This document shows, piece after piece, positions 52,330-61,055 of a stretch of DNA of 64,000 bases. The stretch covers positions 1 through 64,000 of the forward strand of contig DULJ01000024.1 of assembly GCA_012840465.1 (NCBI GenBank). The letters run 5' to 3'. Source of the DNA: Caryophanales bacterium. GTDB lineage: Bacteria; Bacillota; Bacilli; Bacillales; Bacillaceae_J. The notes beneath the pieces are model-generated. The model was not told the DNA's origin. It searched no databases and saw only the letters and a list, made by a program, of their open reading frames with translations. Made by a program: the position numbers and the translations under genes. Every line of letters begins with the position of its first letter. The stretch's first letter is position 1.

Positions 52330-53676
52330 ATGGGAAATGAAGAATCAATCTTTTTTAGCCGGTTATTAACAGAATTAACTTTATCGTTTCATATTATTTA
52401 TGCAACCATCGGAGTCGGGATACCGCTCATGATCCTACTAGCGCAATGGCTTGGGATTAAGAAACAAGATGAACATTACATATTACTTGCAAGACGGTGG
52501 ACACGAGGGTATGTGATTACCGTAGCGGTCGGTGTTGTTACTGGGACTGCAATTGGACTTCAACTTTCATTATTGTGGCCGAAATTTATGGAGTTAGCTG
52601 GTAATGTGATTGCACTGCCATTGTTTATGGAGACGTTCGCTTTTTTCTTTGAAGCAATTTTTTTGGGAATCTACTTATATACTTGGGATCGGTTTGAAAA
52701 TCAGAAGAAGCATATGCTGCTCCTCATCCCTGTTGCCATTGGGGCCTCGGTTTCTGCAATTTTTATAACGATTGTGAATGCCTTTATGAATGCACCTCGG
52801 GGGTTTGAACTTATAAATGGGGAGCTCGTTAATATTCAGCCGCTAGTCGCAATGTTTAACCCAGCCATGCCAACCAAAATATCACATGTGTTAGCCACGG
52901 CTTTTATGACATCGGCCTTTGTATTAGGATCAATTGGGGCGTATCGGTTACTAAAGGGTTCCCATCATATTTATCACAAAAAAGCATTGTTTTTAACAAT
53001 GAAAATTGCCGTGATTTTCTCAGTTGCATCAGCGATCATTGGTGATTTTTCCGGTAAGTACTTGGCAGCATATCAACCAGAAAAACTAGCTGCCTATGAA
53101 TGGCATTTTGAAACAGAGGAGGGAGCTCCCCTTATTTTATATGGGACATTAGATGGAGAAGAAGTAAAATTTGCGATCAAATTTCCTTATGCATTAAGTC
53201 TTTTGGTCGGCAATAACCCAAAAGCAGAAGTGGTCGGTCTTCATGATTTTCCAAAGGATGTGTGGCCACCACTTTATACCCATTATCTGTTTGATTCGAT
53301 GGTTACCCTTGGCATCCTGTTAACTTTTTTATCGATTATCTATGTGATCGGCATTAGGGTCAAGGCAAGGTTTGTTCATTCGAAACGGTACCTTAGATTA
53401 TTGGTCTTAGGCGGTCCACTTTCCCTGCTTGCTATTGAGCTAGGGTGGTGGCTATCCGAGGTAGGACGACAGCCGTGGATATTACGAGGAATTATGCGAA
53501 CAGGAGAGGCAGCAACAACAAGCGACCAAGTGGATGCGATGCTCCTATTATTTTGCGGGCTCTATTTAGTATTGGGAATTGGAAGTGTACATGTGTTAAC
53601 ACGCATGTTTCGTCAATATCCCGTCGAAAAGGAATTGGCCGATCGGAAGCAAGAGAAAGTTGGTGATCCCCTATGA
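52330..53676 (+). CDS. cydA: Cytochrome bd-type ubiquinol oxidase subunit I
   Basis: This 448-residue membrane protein is CydA-like with about nine helices. Conserved elements are SFHIIYATIG near the N-terminus (with an axial haem histidine), GTAIGLQLSLLWPKF, METFAFFFEAIFLGIYLY and GRQPWILRG. The quinol-binding Q-loop is of the short type. Cytochrome bd-type oxidases reduce oxygen to water with quinol electrons under low oxygen. B. subtilis has both cydAB and the related ythAB; the short Q-loop and small CydS-like subunit leave open which type this is. The next gene overlaps it by four bases. Confidence 0.9.
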   Translation: MGNEESIFFSRLLTELTLSFHIIYATIGVGIPLMILLAQWLGIKKQDEHYILLARRWTRGYVITVAVGVVTGTAIGLQLSLLWPKFMELAGNVIALPLFMETFAFFFEAIFLGIYLYTWDRFENQKKHMLLLIPVAIGASVSAIFITIVNAFMNAPRGFELINGELVNIQPLVAMFNPAMPTKISHVLATAFMTSAFVLGSIGAYRLLKGSHHIYHKKALFLTMKIAVIFSVASAIIGDFSGKYLAAYQPEKLAAYEWHFETEEGAPLILYGTLDGEEVKFAIKFPYALSLLVGNNPKAEVVGLHDFPKDVWPPLYTHYLFDSMVTLGILLTFLSIIYVIGIRVKARFVHSKRYLRLLVLGGPLSLLAIELGWWLSEVGRQPWILRGIMRTGEAATTSDQVDAMLLLFCGLYLVLGIGSVHVLTRMFRQYPVEKELADRKQEKVGDPL

Positions 53677-54698
53677 ACTATGAAGTGATCGGGATTTCTG
53701 TATTATGGCTGTTCCTGTTTGGGTATGTGATTATTGCATCGATCGACTTTGGGGCAGGGTTTTTTAATGCCTATAGTATTGTAGCGAAAAAACAACATAT
53801 TTTAATAAAAATTATTCAGCGATACTTATCACCGATATGGGAAGTAACCAATGTTTTTCTCGTGTTCTTTTTCGTAGGGATTATTGGTTTTTTTCCGAAA
53901 ACGGCCTATTATTATGGAACGACCTTACTTGTGCCGATAAGCATTGCTATTGTGTTACTTGCGATTCGGGGTGCTTATTATGCGTTCACTACCTATGGTG
54001 GGTTGAACGATAAGTTCACTTTTTTATATGGGATAACGGGCTTGTTTATCCCAGCTTCCTTATCAATTGTGTTAACGATTTCCGAGGGTGGGTTTATAGA
54101 TGAGCGCAAATCAGGATTAGTTCTTGATTATTGGAAGTTATTTTCCAGTCCATTGACCTGGAGTATCGTGGTATTAAGTATTACAGCAGTTTTGTACATC
54201 TCAGCCGTCTTTTTAACCTGGTATGCCCATCAAGCAGGTGACGAAAAGGCAACTGAGCTCTTGCGGAGGTATGCGCTCATTTGGGCTGGACCAGCAATCA
54301 TCACGGCATTGGGAATCATTGTGGAATTGCGTTCTCATAATCCACTTCATTTTGAGCGTTTATCCGCTATGTGGGGATTATTTTTGCTATCGTTTCTTCT
54401 TTTTCTTGGAACTATCTATTTAGTTTGGAAGCGAATATCGTATGGTTCGGCATTTGTTTTATTAGTTGGTCAATTTTTCATTGCGTTTTTTGCCTATGGT
54501 GTATCCCATTATCCTTATTTGCTATATCCATATTTGAGTATTTACGATAGCTTTACAAGTGAGGAAATGGCATTAGCGTTAATTATTGCGTTCATTGCAG
54601 GACTTGGTCTGTTACTTCCATCACTCTATTTATTGTTCCGTTTGTTTATATTTAACAAGGAATATGTAAGAGGAAATCCTAAGCATGATCACACATAA
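53673..54698 (+). CDS. cydB: Cytochrome bd-type oxidase subunit II
   Basis: This is a 341-residue CydB-like membrane protein with about nine helices. It begins MNYEVIGISVLWLFLFGYVI and has the family pattern ASIDFGAGF and PIWEVTNVFLVFFFVG. It pairs with CydA as the second large subunit. The start ATG overlaps the cydA stop by four bases (ATGA), giving strict translational coupling. The small CydS-like gene follows 12 bp downstream, and the operon ends at the terminator at 54825. Confidence 0.9.
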   Translation: MNYEVIGISVLWLFLFGYVIIASIDFGAGFFNAYSIVAKKQHILIKIIQRYLSPIWEVTNVFLVFFFVGIIGFFPKTAYYYGTTLLVPISIAIVLLAIRGAYYAFTTYGGLNDKFTFLYGITGLFIPASLSIVLTISEGGFIDERKSGLVLDYWKLFSSPLTWSIVVLSITAVLYISAVFLTWYAHQAGDEKATELLRRYALIWAGPAIITALGIIVELRSHNPLHFERLSAMWGLFLLSFLLFLGTIYLVWKRISYGSAFVLLVGQFFIAFFAYGVSHYPYLLYPYLSIYDSFTSEEMALALIIAFIAGLGLLLPSLYLLFRLFIFNKEYVRGNPKHDHT

Positions 54699-54710
54699 GG
54701 AGGGAAATAA

Positions 54711-54809
54711 GTGGCGGAGTTTCTAATCTTTTATGCCCCAATCTTGATGATCATCCTCTCTGTGATTGCTTGCTTTTGGATCGCACCAAAGGATGAGGGA
54801 ATAAAATAA
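54711..54809 (+). CDS. cydS: CydS-like small oxidase subunit
   Basis: This 32-residue single-helix protein starts with GTG, seven bases after AAGGAGGG and 12 bp after cydB. The sequence AEFLIFYAPILM followed by a hydrophobic helix and a short charged tail (PKDEGIK) closely resembles CydS, the 33-residue third subunit of the Geobacillus cytochrome bd oxidase, where the helix packs against CydA. Operon position and length both match. Confidence 0.8.
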   Translation: MAEFLIFYAPILMIILSVIACFWIAPKDEGIK

Positions 54810-54824
54810 TCATTTATCTATTTA

Positions 54825-54878
54825 GGTCAGGGACTACAAATCGACAACTGTCTTTTCGTGGTCCCTGATCGTTTTTTC
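54825..54878 (+). terminator. Terminator of the cyd operon
   Basis: GGTCAGGGAC (54825-54834) pairs with GTCCCTGATC (54861-54870) with one wobble, then six T follow. Confidence 0.85.
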
Positions 54879-55064
54879 TTATCGAGCTATTTAGCATTCA
54901 TGTTCATGAAAGGGCTGTTTACTTTTTTGAAAAAATCAACCGACACGACCCCGTTTATAGAAGTTTCCTCTCCTGCGTCTCGCAAACCCCAACTGTGGCA
55001 ATACTATTTATTATAAGTTCATGTTAAGATTCTTATATACATATTTACGGTTAGGATGCATGCT

Positions 55065-56975
55065 ATGAAGTTTCATTTTATCTTCACTTTACTTATAGTT
55101 TTATTGCTTTCCTCCTGTACTGCAGCCAATCCACCATCAGTGGACCCGCTTAAGATAAACGATGTACCCAGGCTTCGCTCGCTTGAATCTTTTGAAGTGA
55201 AGAATGAAATCCTCCTTGGAACATTGGAAAACTGGGCACTGCTGAATTACGGCAATCTTGAAGGCGAGGCCTACGACGTTGTTGTTGTTGGAAGCGAGCC
55301 CGAAGGAATTTCGGCCGCCATTGCTGCTGCACGTGAGGGTCAAAAAACGCTTTTACTAGATAAAAAGCCGATTGTCGGCGGCCTTTACACGCTTGGGATG
55401 CTGAATATGATCGATATTAACTGGTCACCAACCCATGAGAGCGTCAATAAAGGTCTTTTTCTTGAATTCTACAAAAAAATAAATAACCGCACATCCTTTG
55501 ATGTGAAACAAGCAAAACTAGTTTTTGAAAACATGCTTGCTGATGAAAAAAAAATAACGGTGCAGCTGGGGGCTCAAAGCTTCCTCCCGATCATGAATCA
55601 AAATCATGTTGACGCACTGCTATATAAAGATGCGAATGGGATTGTAAAAAAAATCGTTGGGAAGCAGTACATCGATTCCACACCTGACGCTGATTTTGCC
55701 CAGCTTGCCGGTGCTGATTTTAGCATCGGTCAAGAAGATTTTCGGAATGAAGCAAGAATGATGGCCGTTACACTCGTATTCGAGCTGTCCGGGGTTGATT
55801 GGGGCAAGGTCCAAAATTACCTCAATTATGATGATGAAGTCTACACTGGTGCTGATCAATATTCAGCTTGGGGCTATGGGAAGGAAATGGCGCAATATAA
55901 GCCAAGTCAGGAAAATGTCCGGATTCGCGCTTTGAATATTGGCAAGCAGGATAGCGGTCATGTGCTGATCAATGCATTCCAAATTCTCGGTATCAATGGT
56001 TTGAACTCTGGTGAACTACAGACGGCTTGGGGAATTGCCAATGAGGAGTTGCCAAAAATCACTGAGTTTTTGCAGAAAAATCTGATTGGATTTGAAAATG
56101 TAAAGCTGGTTGGAACTGCCGATGAATTTTACGTCAGAGAAACTCGCCACTTGGAGGCCGAGTATAAATTGACCGTCGATGATGTACTTGAAAATCATGA
56201 TTTTGATGACCGGATTGCGTTTGGTAGCTACCCGATCGATATGCAAGCCACGGTCATCGATGAAGGTGACCTCATTATCGGGGGCCCAGATATGTATGCC
56301 ATTCCTTTCAGAAGCATTGTGCCTAAAGGTTTTGGCAATCTACTCGTCGCTGGCCGCAGTGCTGGATACGAATCATTAGCCCACGGCAGCGCACGAACGG
56401 TTCCAGTTGGCATGACCGTTGGCCAGGCCGCCGGTGTTACATCGGCCTATGCCAATAAAAAGAATATTGATTTCCAGTCACTCATTGGTGATTCAGCGCT
56501 TCATCATCTGAAGAGCATTCAAGCTATTTTAAATCAAAACGGCGCAGGCCTTTCTCCAATACCACCTTATGAAATACCGCTCATGAACCATTGGGCATAT
56601 GAGGGAGTGAAGTTTTTACGCAACTTCGGGCTCATCGCAGCTGGCTACGATAATGAATATAGAATCGACGAAACCATTACAAAAGCTGAATTTATTAGTT
56701 TTGTTCGCCGGGTAGAGCAGTACTCTGGGGCAACATTCACGGCTGCTTTTCCTTTTTCAGAGAATGACGATGCTTTAGGAACGGACGATTTAACGAAATT
56801 TTGGAATGCCAATAATCTCGCACCCAATTCCTTAACAGCCCTAACTTTTGATCATCTTCAAAATCAATCAACTGTTGATCGCGCTCTAGCTTATATGGTA
56901 ATAAAGGATTTTTTCGAAAAGAAAGCACCTCAACAAACCACGGAAAGCACCAATCTGCTTTCCGTGGTTTGTTGA
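55065..56975 (+). CDS. FAD-dependent oxidoreductase lipoprotein with SLH-like tail
   Basis: This is a 636-residue exported protein. The start is the ATG at 55065, eight bases after AGGA. A short signal peptide ends in the lipobox LLSSC. The FAD_oxidored-type domain follows, with a dinucleotide-binding motif VVVVGSEPEGISAA, then VGGLYTLGML and, near the end, VAGRSAGYESLAHGSARTVP. The C-terminal ~120 residues contain one recognisable SLH-like unit (GYDNEYRIDETITKAEFISF). It would act on the outer membrane face. The substrate is unknown. The last twelve or so codons coincide with a strong hairpin. Confidence 0.82.
   Translation: MKFHFIFTLLIVLLLSSCTAANPPSVDPLKINDVPRLRSLESFEVKNEILLGTLENWALLNYGNLEGEAYDVVVVGSEPEGISAAIAAAREGQKTLLLDKKPIVGGLYTLGMLNMIDINWSPTHESVNKGLFLEFYKKINNRTSFDVKQAKLVFENMLADEKKITVQLGAQSFLPIMNQNHVDALLYKDANGIVKKIVGKQYIDSTPDADFAQLAGADFSIGQEDFRNEARMMAVTLVFELSGVDWGKVQNYLNYDDEVYTGADQYSAWGYGKEMAQYKPSQENVRIRALNIGKQDSGHVLINAFQILGINGLNSGELQTAWGIANEELPKITEFLQKNLIGFENVKLVGTADEFYVRETRHLEAEYKLTVDDVLENHDFDDRIAFGSYPIDMQATVIDEGDLIIGGPDMYAIPFRSIVPKGFGNLLVAGRSAGYESLAHGSARTVPVGMTVGQAAGVTSAYANKKNIDFQSLIGDSALHHLKSIQAILNQNGAGLSPIPPYEIPLMNHWAYEGVKFLRNFGLIAAGYDNEYRIDETITKAEFISFVRRVEQYSGATFTAAFPFSENDDALGTDDLTKFWNANNLAPNSLTALTFDHLQNQSTVDRALAYMVIKDFFEKKAPQQTTESTNLLSVVC
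56935..56970 (+). terminator. Hairpin overlapping the end of the FAD oxidoreductase gene
   Basis: AAACCACGGAAAGC (56935-56948) pairs perfectly with GCTTTCCGTGGTTT (56957-56970). The stop codon TGA is at 56973-56975, so the stem lies inside coding sequence. There is no clean T run, so it may stabilise RNA rather than terminate. Confidence 0.6.
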
Positions 56976-56999
56976 TCTACTCCCTTTATTTTTTACGGG

Positions 57000-57034
57000 T
57001 ACTTCAGTTGGTACTTCGGGCGTGCCTGTCCCCC
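57000..57034 (-). repeat. GGTGCCTGTCCCC element H, partial
   Basis: A single degenerate core (CGTGCCTGTCCCC) near 57021 is preceded by the unit CAGTTGGTACTT. The second core is missing. It lies between convergent genes. Confidence 0.65.
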
Positions 57035-57058
57035 TCCCCGCGTCGCACAACGCAAACA

Positions 57059-57107
57059 GAGTGGTAGCGATGCTCGACTAAAGCCCCACTACCACTCTTC
57101 ATTTTTT
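57059..57107 (+). terminator. Terminator between convergent genes
   Basis: GAGTGGTAG (57059-57067) pairs with CTACCACTC (57089-57097), followed by TTCATTTTTTT. It fits the plus-strand FAD oxidoreductase gene and may also serve the SEC-C gene. Confidence 0.8.
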
Positions 57108-57115
57108 TATGAAAA

Positions 57116-58246
57116 TTATTTGACACATAATTCCTTAAGTTCTTCTTCTAGTACACAAGCCATTTCGCGTGAGCGTGTGCTGACACTGCCGGTTGATGCT
57201 TGGTATAGTTCTGCTGTTGCCTTTTGCGTACGGCGATATACAGGGAAGACTTTATCCACTAGTAAATAGTGTAGCGCAGCCGCGTAGACTTTTTCATTTT
57301 TGATTTGCGGTTGTTTTTTATGATAATACGTCTGCCATAAAGTGCTGCCCGCTTCGATTACAGATTCAGGCATGTCCTCACTTTGGACCTTTTCTTCCAA
57401 AAGATTCACGACAGCGGCTGCCTGATCCTGCTCGACCACTTTTTCAACAGCTGTTATGGCTGAGCGTACATTTCTCATGTTAGGCTCTTCCTCTACTTGT
57501 GCTTCAACCGCTACGGCAACCTCTAATTCAAACGTAGCAAGATCACGATCAGACATGAATAAGTCTACAAGCTCCAAGAAGTGGTCTTGTAAATAGGCTG
57601 ACGTCTCGACCCCCGCACCTTCAGAAACGGAGGCAAACTTTTGACACAAGAACTGCTCAACATTTTCAGCCATCTCTTCGTCAAATGATAAGGCTGATGT
57701 GAAAAAGATCGAGGCCTCCTCCGTAAACGGAACAATATATCCAAGTAACAGTGCACCTTGGCTTGGAACCTCTGTCAATTCATCTATTATTTTTACATTC
57801 TTTAATTCTTTTGAAAAAATACCTTTTACAACAACATTACGTCCATCAACATTTTCAACTCGCACGACAGACGGCGTTTTTCCAGCCCATGCGCCTACAA
57901 TTTCTTGAACCTTTGGACGTACATTCACTATATTGGAATCGCAAAATTGCTCCAGTGCTGTTTTTCCACTTAAAACCTTGCTGGCAAATAAAGCCCACAC
58001 ACCTACAAAGAAATAAAAAGAATCTCTCATTTTTTCGGGAGGATTAAATTCACTCATGCTTTTTTGCACAGTAGCGGCGAACTCTGAATGGGTAAAGGCA
58101 TCACGAAGAATTTCAGACTGGACCCCCACTACTTCCCGTTCAAGAATGGCCTGCATCGAGTCATTGCTACTCTTTGCTTCGCAGCATTTCTTATATTTTT
58201 TCCCGCTACCACAATAACACGGGTCATTTCTTTTAATATTATGCAT
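57116..58246 (-). CDS. SEC-C motif protein
   Basis: This is a 376-residue soluble protein. It opens with a SEC-C zinc motif, RNDPCYCGSGKKYKKCC (about 4-21), like the one at the C-terminus of housekeeping SecA that binds zinc and SecB or ribosomes. The start is the ATG at 58246, after a rather distant AAGGGG; the longer frame to 58285 has no signal. The rest is helical with an acidic Glu/Val-rich middle and is not recognised. SEC-C proteins of this layout are often of unknown function. A link to the SecA2 system 9 kb away, whose ATPase lacks this motif, is speculative. Confidence 0.8.
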   Translation of the reverse strand: MHNIKRNDPCYCGSGKKYKKCCEAKSSNDSMQAILEREVVGVQSEILRDAFTHSEFAATVQKSMSEFNPPEKMRDSFYFFVGVWALFASKVLSGKTALEQFCDSNIVNVRPKVQEIVGAWAGKTPSVVRVENVDGRNVVVKGIFSKELKNVKIIDELTEVPSQGALLLGYIVPFTEEASIFFTSALSFDEEMAENVEQFLCQKFASVSEGAGVETSAYLQDHFLELVDLFMSDRDLATFELEVAVAVEAQVEEEPNMRNVRSAITAVEKVVEQDQAAAVVNLLEEKVQSEDMPESVIEAGSTLWQTYYHKKQPQIKNEKVYAAALHYLLVDKVFPVYRRTQKATAELYQASTGSVSTRSREMACVLEEELKELCVK

Positions 58247-58610
58247 AGAAAAATAATCCCCTTTCAAAACAAAACAAGACGGCAAAACTACTATTTTTTT
58301 CTAACGTCTTTAATTTTATAAGATTTACCGATTTCAATCAATGAGTTTATTGCATTATCCACTAAAATGTAAGTGGTGCCACAAAATTGTTGTCTTTCCT
58401 ATTTTATCAAATATAGACAAATAATAGTACGACAAAATTAAACAAAGATTTTCGCTGACCATTTTTTGTGCCCACTATATATCCATATTTCCCTCTATTT
58501 TCGATGAATCTTTTTTTCAACCTGACATTCCTTTGACATAAAAGTAGCCTATAATTATTCGCGTAGAGGGGGATGCACAACCTTGATACATATGAAATGG
58601 GGGGATTTTA
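58247..58610. other. Divergent intergenic region before the small secreted peptide
   Basis: AT-rich promoter region of 364 bp. A TTGACA at 58533-58538 and a TATAAT at 58550-58555 are both good hexamers but only 11 bp apart, so they are unlikely to be used together. Confidence 0.4.
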
Positions 58611-58811
58611 ATGAGGAAAAATAAATTATTCAAAGCTTATTTATTAACTGGTGCGATCACGTTGGGTGTTATTGGAGCCGCTCACAGTCCTGCGTTTGCA
58701 GACACAAATTCTACAACCGCACCAGCTGATGGATTTCAAGGTTTGGAGGTAAACATGCAAAGCATTATGGGGGATGCAAAAACACAAATAAAAGAGTTAA
58801 TTGAAGAATAA
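58611..58811 (+). CDS. Small secreted peptide
   Basis: This 66-residue protein has a good ribosome binding site (GGGGGGA, six bases before ATG) and a classic signal peptide: a basic start, a hydrophobic core (AYLLTGAITLGVIGAA) and cleavage after AFA. That leaves a mature peptide of about 36 residues, DTNSTTAPADGF to the acidic end, with a short amphipathic helix (AKTQIKELIEE). There are no cysteines. I do not recognise it. It is monogenic, with a family-two repeat right after the stop. Confidence 0.75.
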   Translation: MRKNKLFKAYLLTGAITLGVIGAAHSPAFADTNSTTAPADGFQGLEVNMQSIMGDAKTQIKELIEE

Positions 58812-58814
58812 ACT

Positions 58815-58843
58815 TTGGGATGCGGGGTCGGGGACTCTGGCAC
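58815..58843. repeat. GGGAC-family repeat
   Basis: TTGGGATGCGGGGTCGGGG ACTCTGG is the reverse form of the GAGTCCCCGACCCC-type sequence at 43939. It follows the small peptide stop by a few bases. Confidence 0.65.
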
Positions 58844-58852
58844 CGCAGGACC

Positions 58853-58880
58853 AAAAAAACGGAGCATCCGTGCGCTCCGT
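58853..58880 (-). terminator. Terminator of the TPP-enzyme gene
   Basis: On the minus strand ACGGAGC pairs with GCTCCGT (arms at 58874-58880 and 58859-58865) and is followed by seven T, just beyond the stop at 58883. Confidence 0.9.
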
Positions 58881-58882
58881 CT

Positions 58883-60469
58883 TCACATTTGAACATTAAT
58901 TAACGTAATTTCACGACTTTGAGATAAAGCCTCCTCCACTACTTGTTCAAACTCACACAAATGAGTAGGTCTTACTCCTTTTATACCAAAGCTTTCGGCA
59001 AGTTGCACAAAATCAGGGTTTCCAAAGGTCGCTCCAAAGCTATGGCCGAATTTTTCCACCATCATTTGTTCCTCTAATTTTAACGTACCATTATTTAAAA
59101 CAATGACGGTCAAAGCTAAGCCTAACCGCTTGGCAGTTTCCAGTTCAGAAATATTCATTAACGCCCCACCATCACCGGTTATACAAATAACGGGATCGTT
59201 CGGGCAAGCTAATTTGGCACCAATGGAACCAGGTATGGCAATGCCCATTGAGGCTAAACCATTGGAGATGATCAGCCGACCAGCCTTTGCGGGTTGATAG
59301 GTACGGGCAATGGCCATTTTGTGGGCCCCAACATCAGAAATTACGATCGTCTTTTCCGTTGAATTTTTTTCAACAACGGTCAAAATATTTTCGATCGTTA
59401 GTGATTGGGTTCCTTCGGGAATTTTTAGGTCAATTTGATAAGCTGTCGTAATCTGTTCTTTTAGATTTCCCATTGGAGTCCATGGCTTAGATTTAACTTC
59501 CAGTTGATGAAGTGCCCGGAATGTCGCTTTCAAATCTCCAACTAACTCCCCCTTCACAGGGTAGTGCTCGTCCATTTCGGCTGGTAGCGGATCGATATGT
59601 AAAACAGGTCGCAGCTTTTTATTCCAATCCTTCGGGGCACTTTCGACAAAATCAACACCAACGACAATTAATAAATCGGATTGCTCTATCATTGGTAATA
59701 CCGCATCATTCTTTTTAAAACCAAAGGTAAAATAATTCAGTGGATGGCTTTTAGGTAAAATTCCTTTTGCCATAAAACTATGAATAACAGGTGATTTTAA
59801 ATTTTCAACAAATGTGAGGAACTCCACCACAGCCTCCTGCCTTATAACCCCGTTCCCCGCTATAATTAGCGGCCTTTGGCTTTGATCTATTAGAGTACGA
59901 GCATCCCCTAAAGCTTGTGAAATAGGTGCACTTTTTGGAATAGGCATTACTGGTAATGGCTTGGTTGAAATCATTTGCGGGGCTAAGTTCTCTGGTAATT
60001 CAATTAAAACTGCGCCCGGCTTTTCCATTTTTGCAACTCTAAAGGCCTTCCGAATGATTTTCGCGATCGTTTGCGAATCTTTAATTTGGATACTCCATTT
60101 TGTAGCTGGTTCAAACATTTTTATTATATCTAAATATTGATGAGATTCTTGATGCTGCCTTTCCAAGCCCGCTTGTCCGGTAATCGCTACAACCGGTGAG
60201 TGATCCAAATTCGCACTTGCTATTCCGGTTAAAAGATTGGTGGCCCCGGGTCCCAAAGTCGCTAAACAAACACCCACCTTTTTTGTTAATCTACCATAAA
60301 CATCTGCCATAAAAGCGGCTCCTTGTTCATGACGAACATTTACAAACTGAATTTGATTGGATTTAGACAATGAATCCATCAGGTCAAGAGTTTCCTTCCC
60401 CATAATGCCAAACACATACTCCACACCTTCATTTTCCAAGCACTGCACAAGTAAATCGGTAGCTTTCAT
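58883..60469 (-). CDS. Acetolactate-synthase-like TPP enzyme
   Basis: This 528-residue enzyme has the three-domain TPP fold. The N-terminal domain has the catalytic glutamate in VRHEQGAAFMAD and LATLGPGATNLLTG. A central domain follows (about 185-320). The C-terminal TPP-binding domain has GDGGALMNISELETA with NN about 28 residues on. It is most like the large subunit of acetolactate synthase or related pyruvate-decarboxylating enzymes. No small subunit, alsD or alsR lies nearby, and the product cannot be fixed from sequence. The start follows AAAGGGGA. It stands alone with its own terminator. Confidence 0.85.
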   Translation of the reverse strand: MKATDLLVQCLENEGVEYVFGIMGKETLDLMDSLSKSNQIQFVNVRHEQGAAFMADVYGRLTKKVGVCLATLGPGATNLLTGIASANLDHSPVVAITGQAGLERQHQESHQYLDIIKMFEPATKWSIQIKDSQTIAKIIRKAFRVAKMEKPGAVLIELPENLAPQMISTKPLPVMPIPKSAPISQALGDARTLIDQSQRPLIIAGNGVIRQEAVVEFLTFVENLKSPVIHSFMAKGILPKSHPLNYFTFGFKKNDAVLPMIEQSDLLIVVGVDFVESAPKDWNKKLRPVLHIDPLPAEMDEHYPVKGELVGDLKATFRALHQLEVKSKPWTPMGNLKEQITTAYQIDLKIPEGTQSLTIENILTVVEKNSTEKTIVISDVGAHKMAIARTYQPAKAGRLIISNGLASMGIAIPGSIGAKLACPNDPVICITGDGGALMNISELETAKRLGLALTVIVLNNGTLKLEEQMMVEKFGHSFGATFGNPDFVQLAESFGIKGVRPTHLCEFEQVVEEALSQSREITLINVQM

Positions 60470-60568
60470 ACATAATCCCCTTTACAAACTGCATTTTCCC
60501 TATTTTCCCCTGAACTTATTAAAATATTTTCAGGACGCGGGTCTTGGTTTTTCGCTTAGGTTTGGGGT

Positions 60569-60595
60569 GGGACACAGGGGTGGAAACTCTGTCCG
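60569..60595. repeat. GGGAC-family repeat
   Basis: GGGACACAGGGGTGGAAACTCTGTCC folds as GGACA/TGTCC-type arms and matches the family in reverse orientation. It lies between the TPP-enzyme gene and the small membrane protein. Confidence 0.6.
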
Positions 60596-60609
60596 TTCCA
60601 AGGTTCTTT

Positions 60610-60816
60610 CTAAACATATAAAAATTCAATCCAAACAATAACACCAACTAAAGAACTCAATACAATTAGTCCTTTTCGAAATTCCGGTGATGTTTTTATA
60701 ATGCCAGTAATAAAAAACGTCATTGCAGCAAACACTGCCATCGTCAATGAAAGACCTATAATTTTAAAAGCGAACTTATCCATAGAATTCAAAATAAAAA
60801 TACCTACTACTGCCAC
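60610..60816 (-). CDS. Small two-helix membrane protein
   Basis: This 68-residue membrane protein starts with GTG at 60816, eight bases after AAGGAGG. Its helices cover about 18-38 (IIGLSLTMAVFAAMTFFITG) and 48-66 (GLIVLSSLVGVIVWIEF), joined by a short basic loop. The longer frame to 61005 runs through non-coding sequence. The family is not recognised. It is divergent from the acetyltransferase-like gene. Confidence 0.65.
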   Translation of the reverse strand: MAVVGIFILNSMDKFAFKIIGLSLTMAVFAAMTFFITGIIKTSPEFRKGLIVLSSLVGVIVWIEFLYV

Positions 60817-60968
60817 ACATGCCTCCTCCTTCGGTTTACTTAATTCAACGAAGAATGTATTGATCCTACAATTATTTTTTCCGAAATTTGACACTAGTAC
60901 CACACCGCCTACGAAGTCCGGGTGCGCCAAACCCGTGGCCCAAAATGCTGTAAATTTCTTGGAAGTTG

Positions 60969-60977
60969 TGGTATAAT
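60969..60977 (+). promoter_or_regulatory. Extended -10 promoter element
   Basis: TGGTATAAT lies about 80 bp before the gene at 61056, with TGTAAA 17 bp upstream as a poor -35. Confidence 0.5.
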
Positions 60978-61055
60978 GAAAACATAACATCAATTGAAGA
61001 TGCAAGAATTTTACGATTTGTAAAATGTATTTACAATTGAAGTTTTAGAAAGGTC

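Noticed and set aside
58533-58555. TTGACA/TATAAT promoter for the secreted peptide
   Set aside because: The hexamers are only 11 bp apart, too close for a sigma-A promoter.
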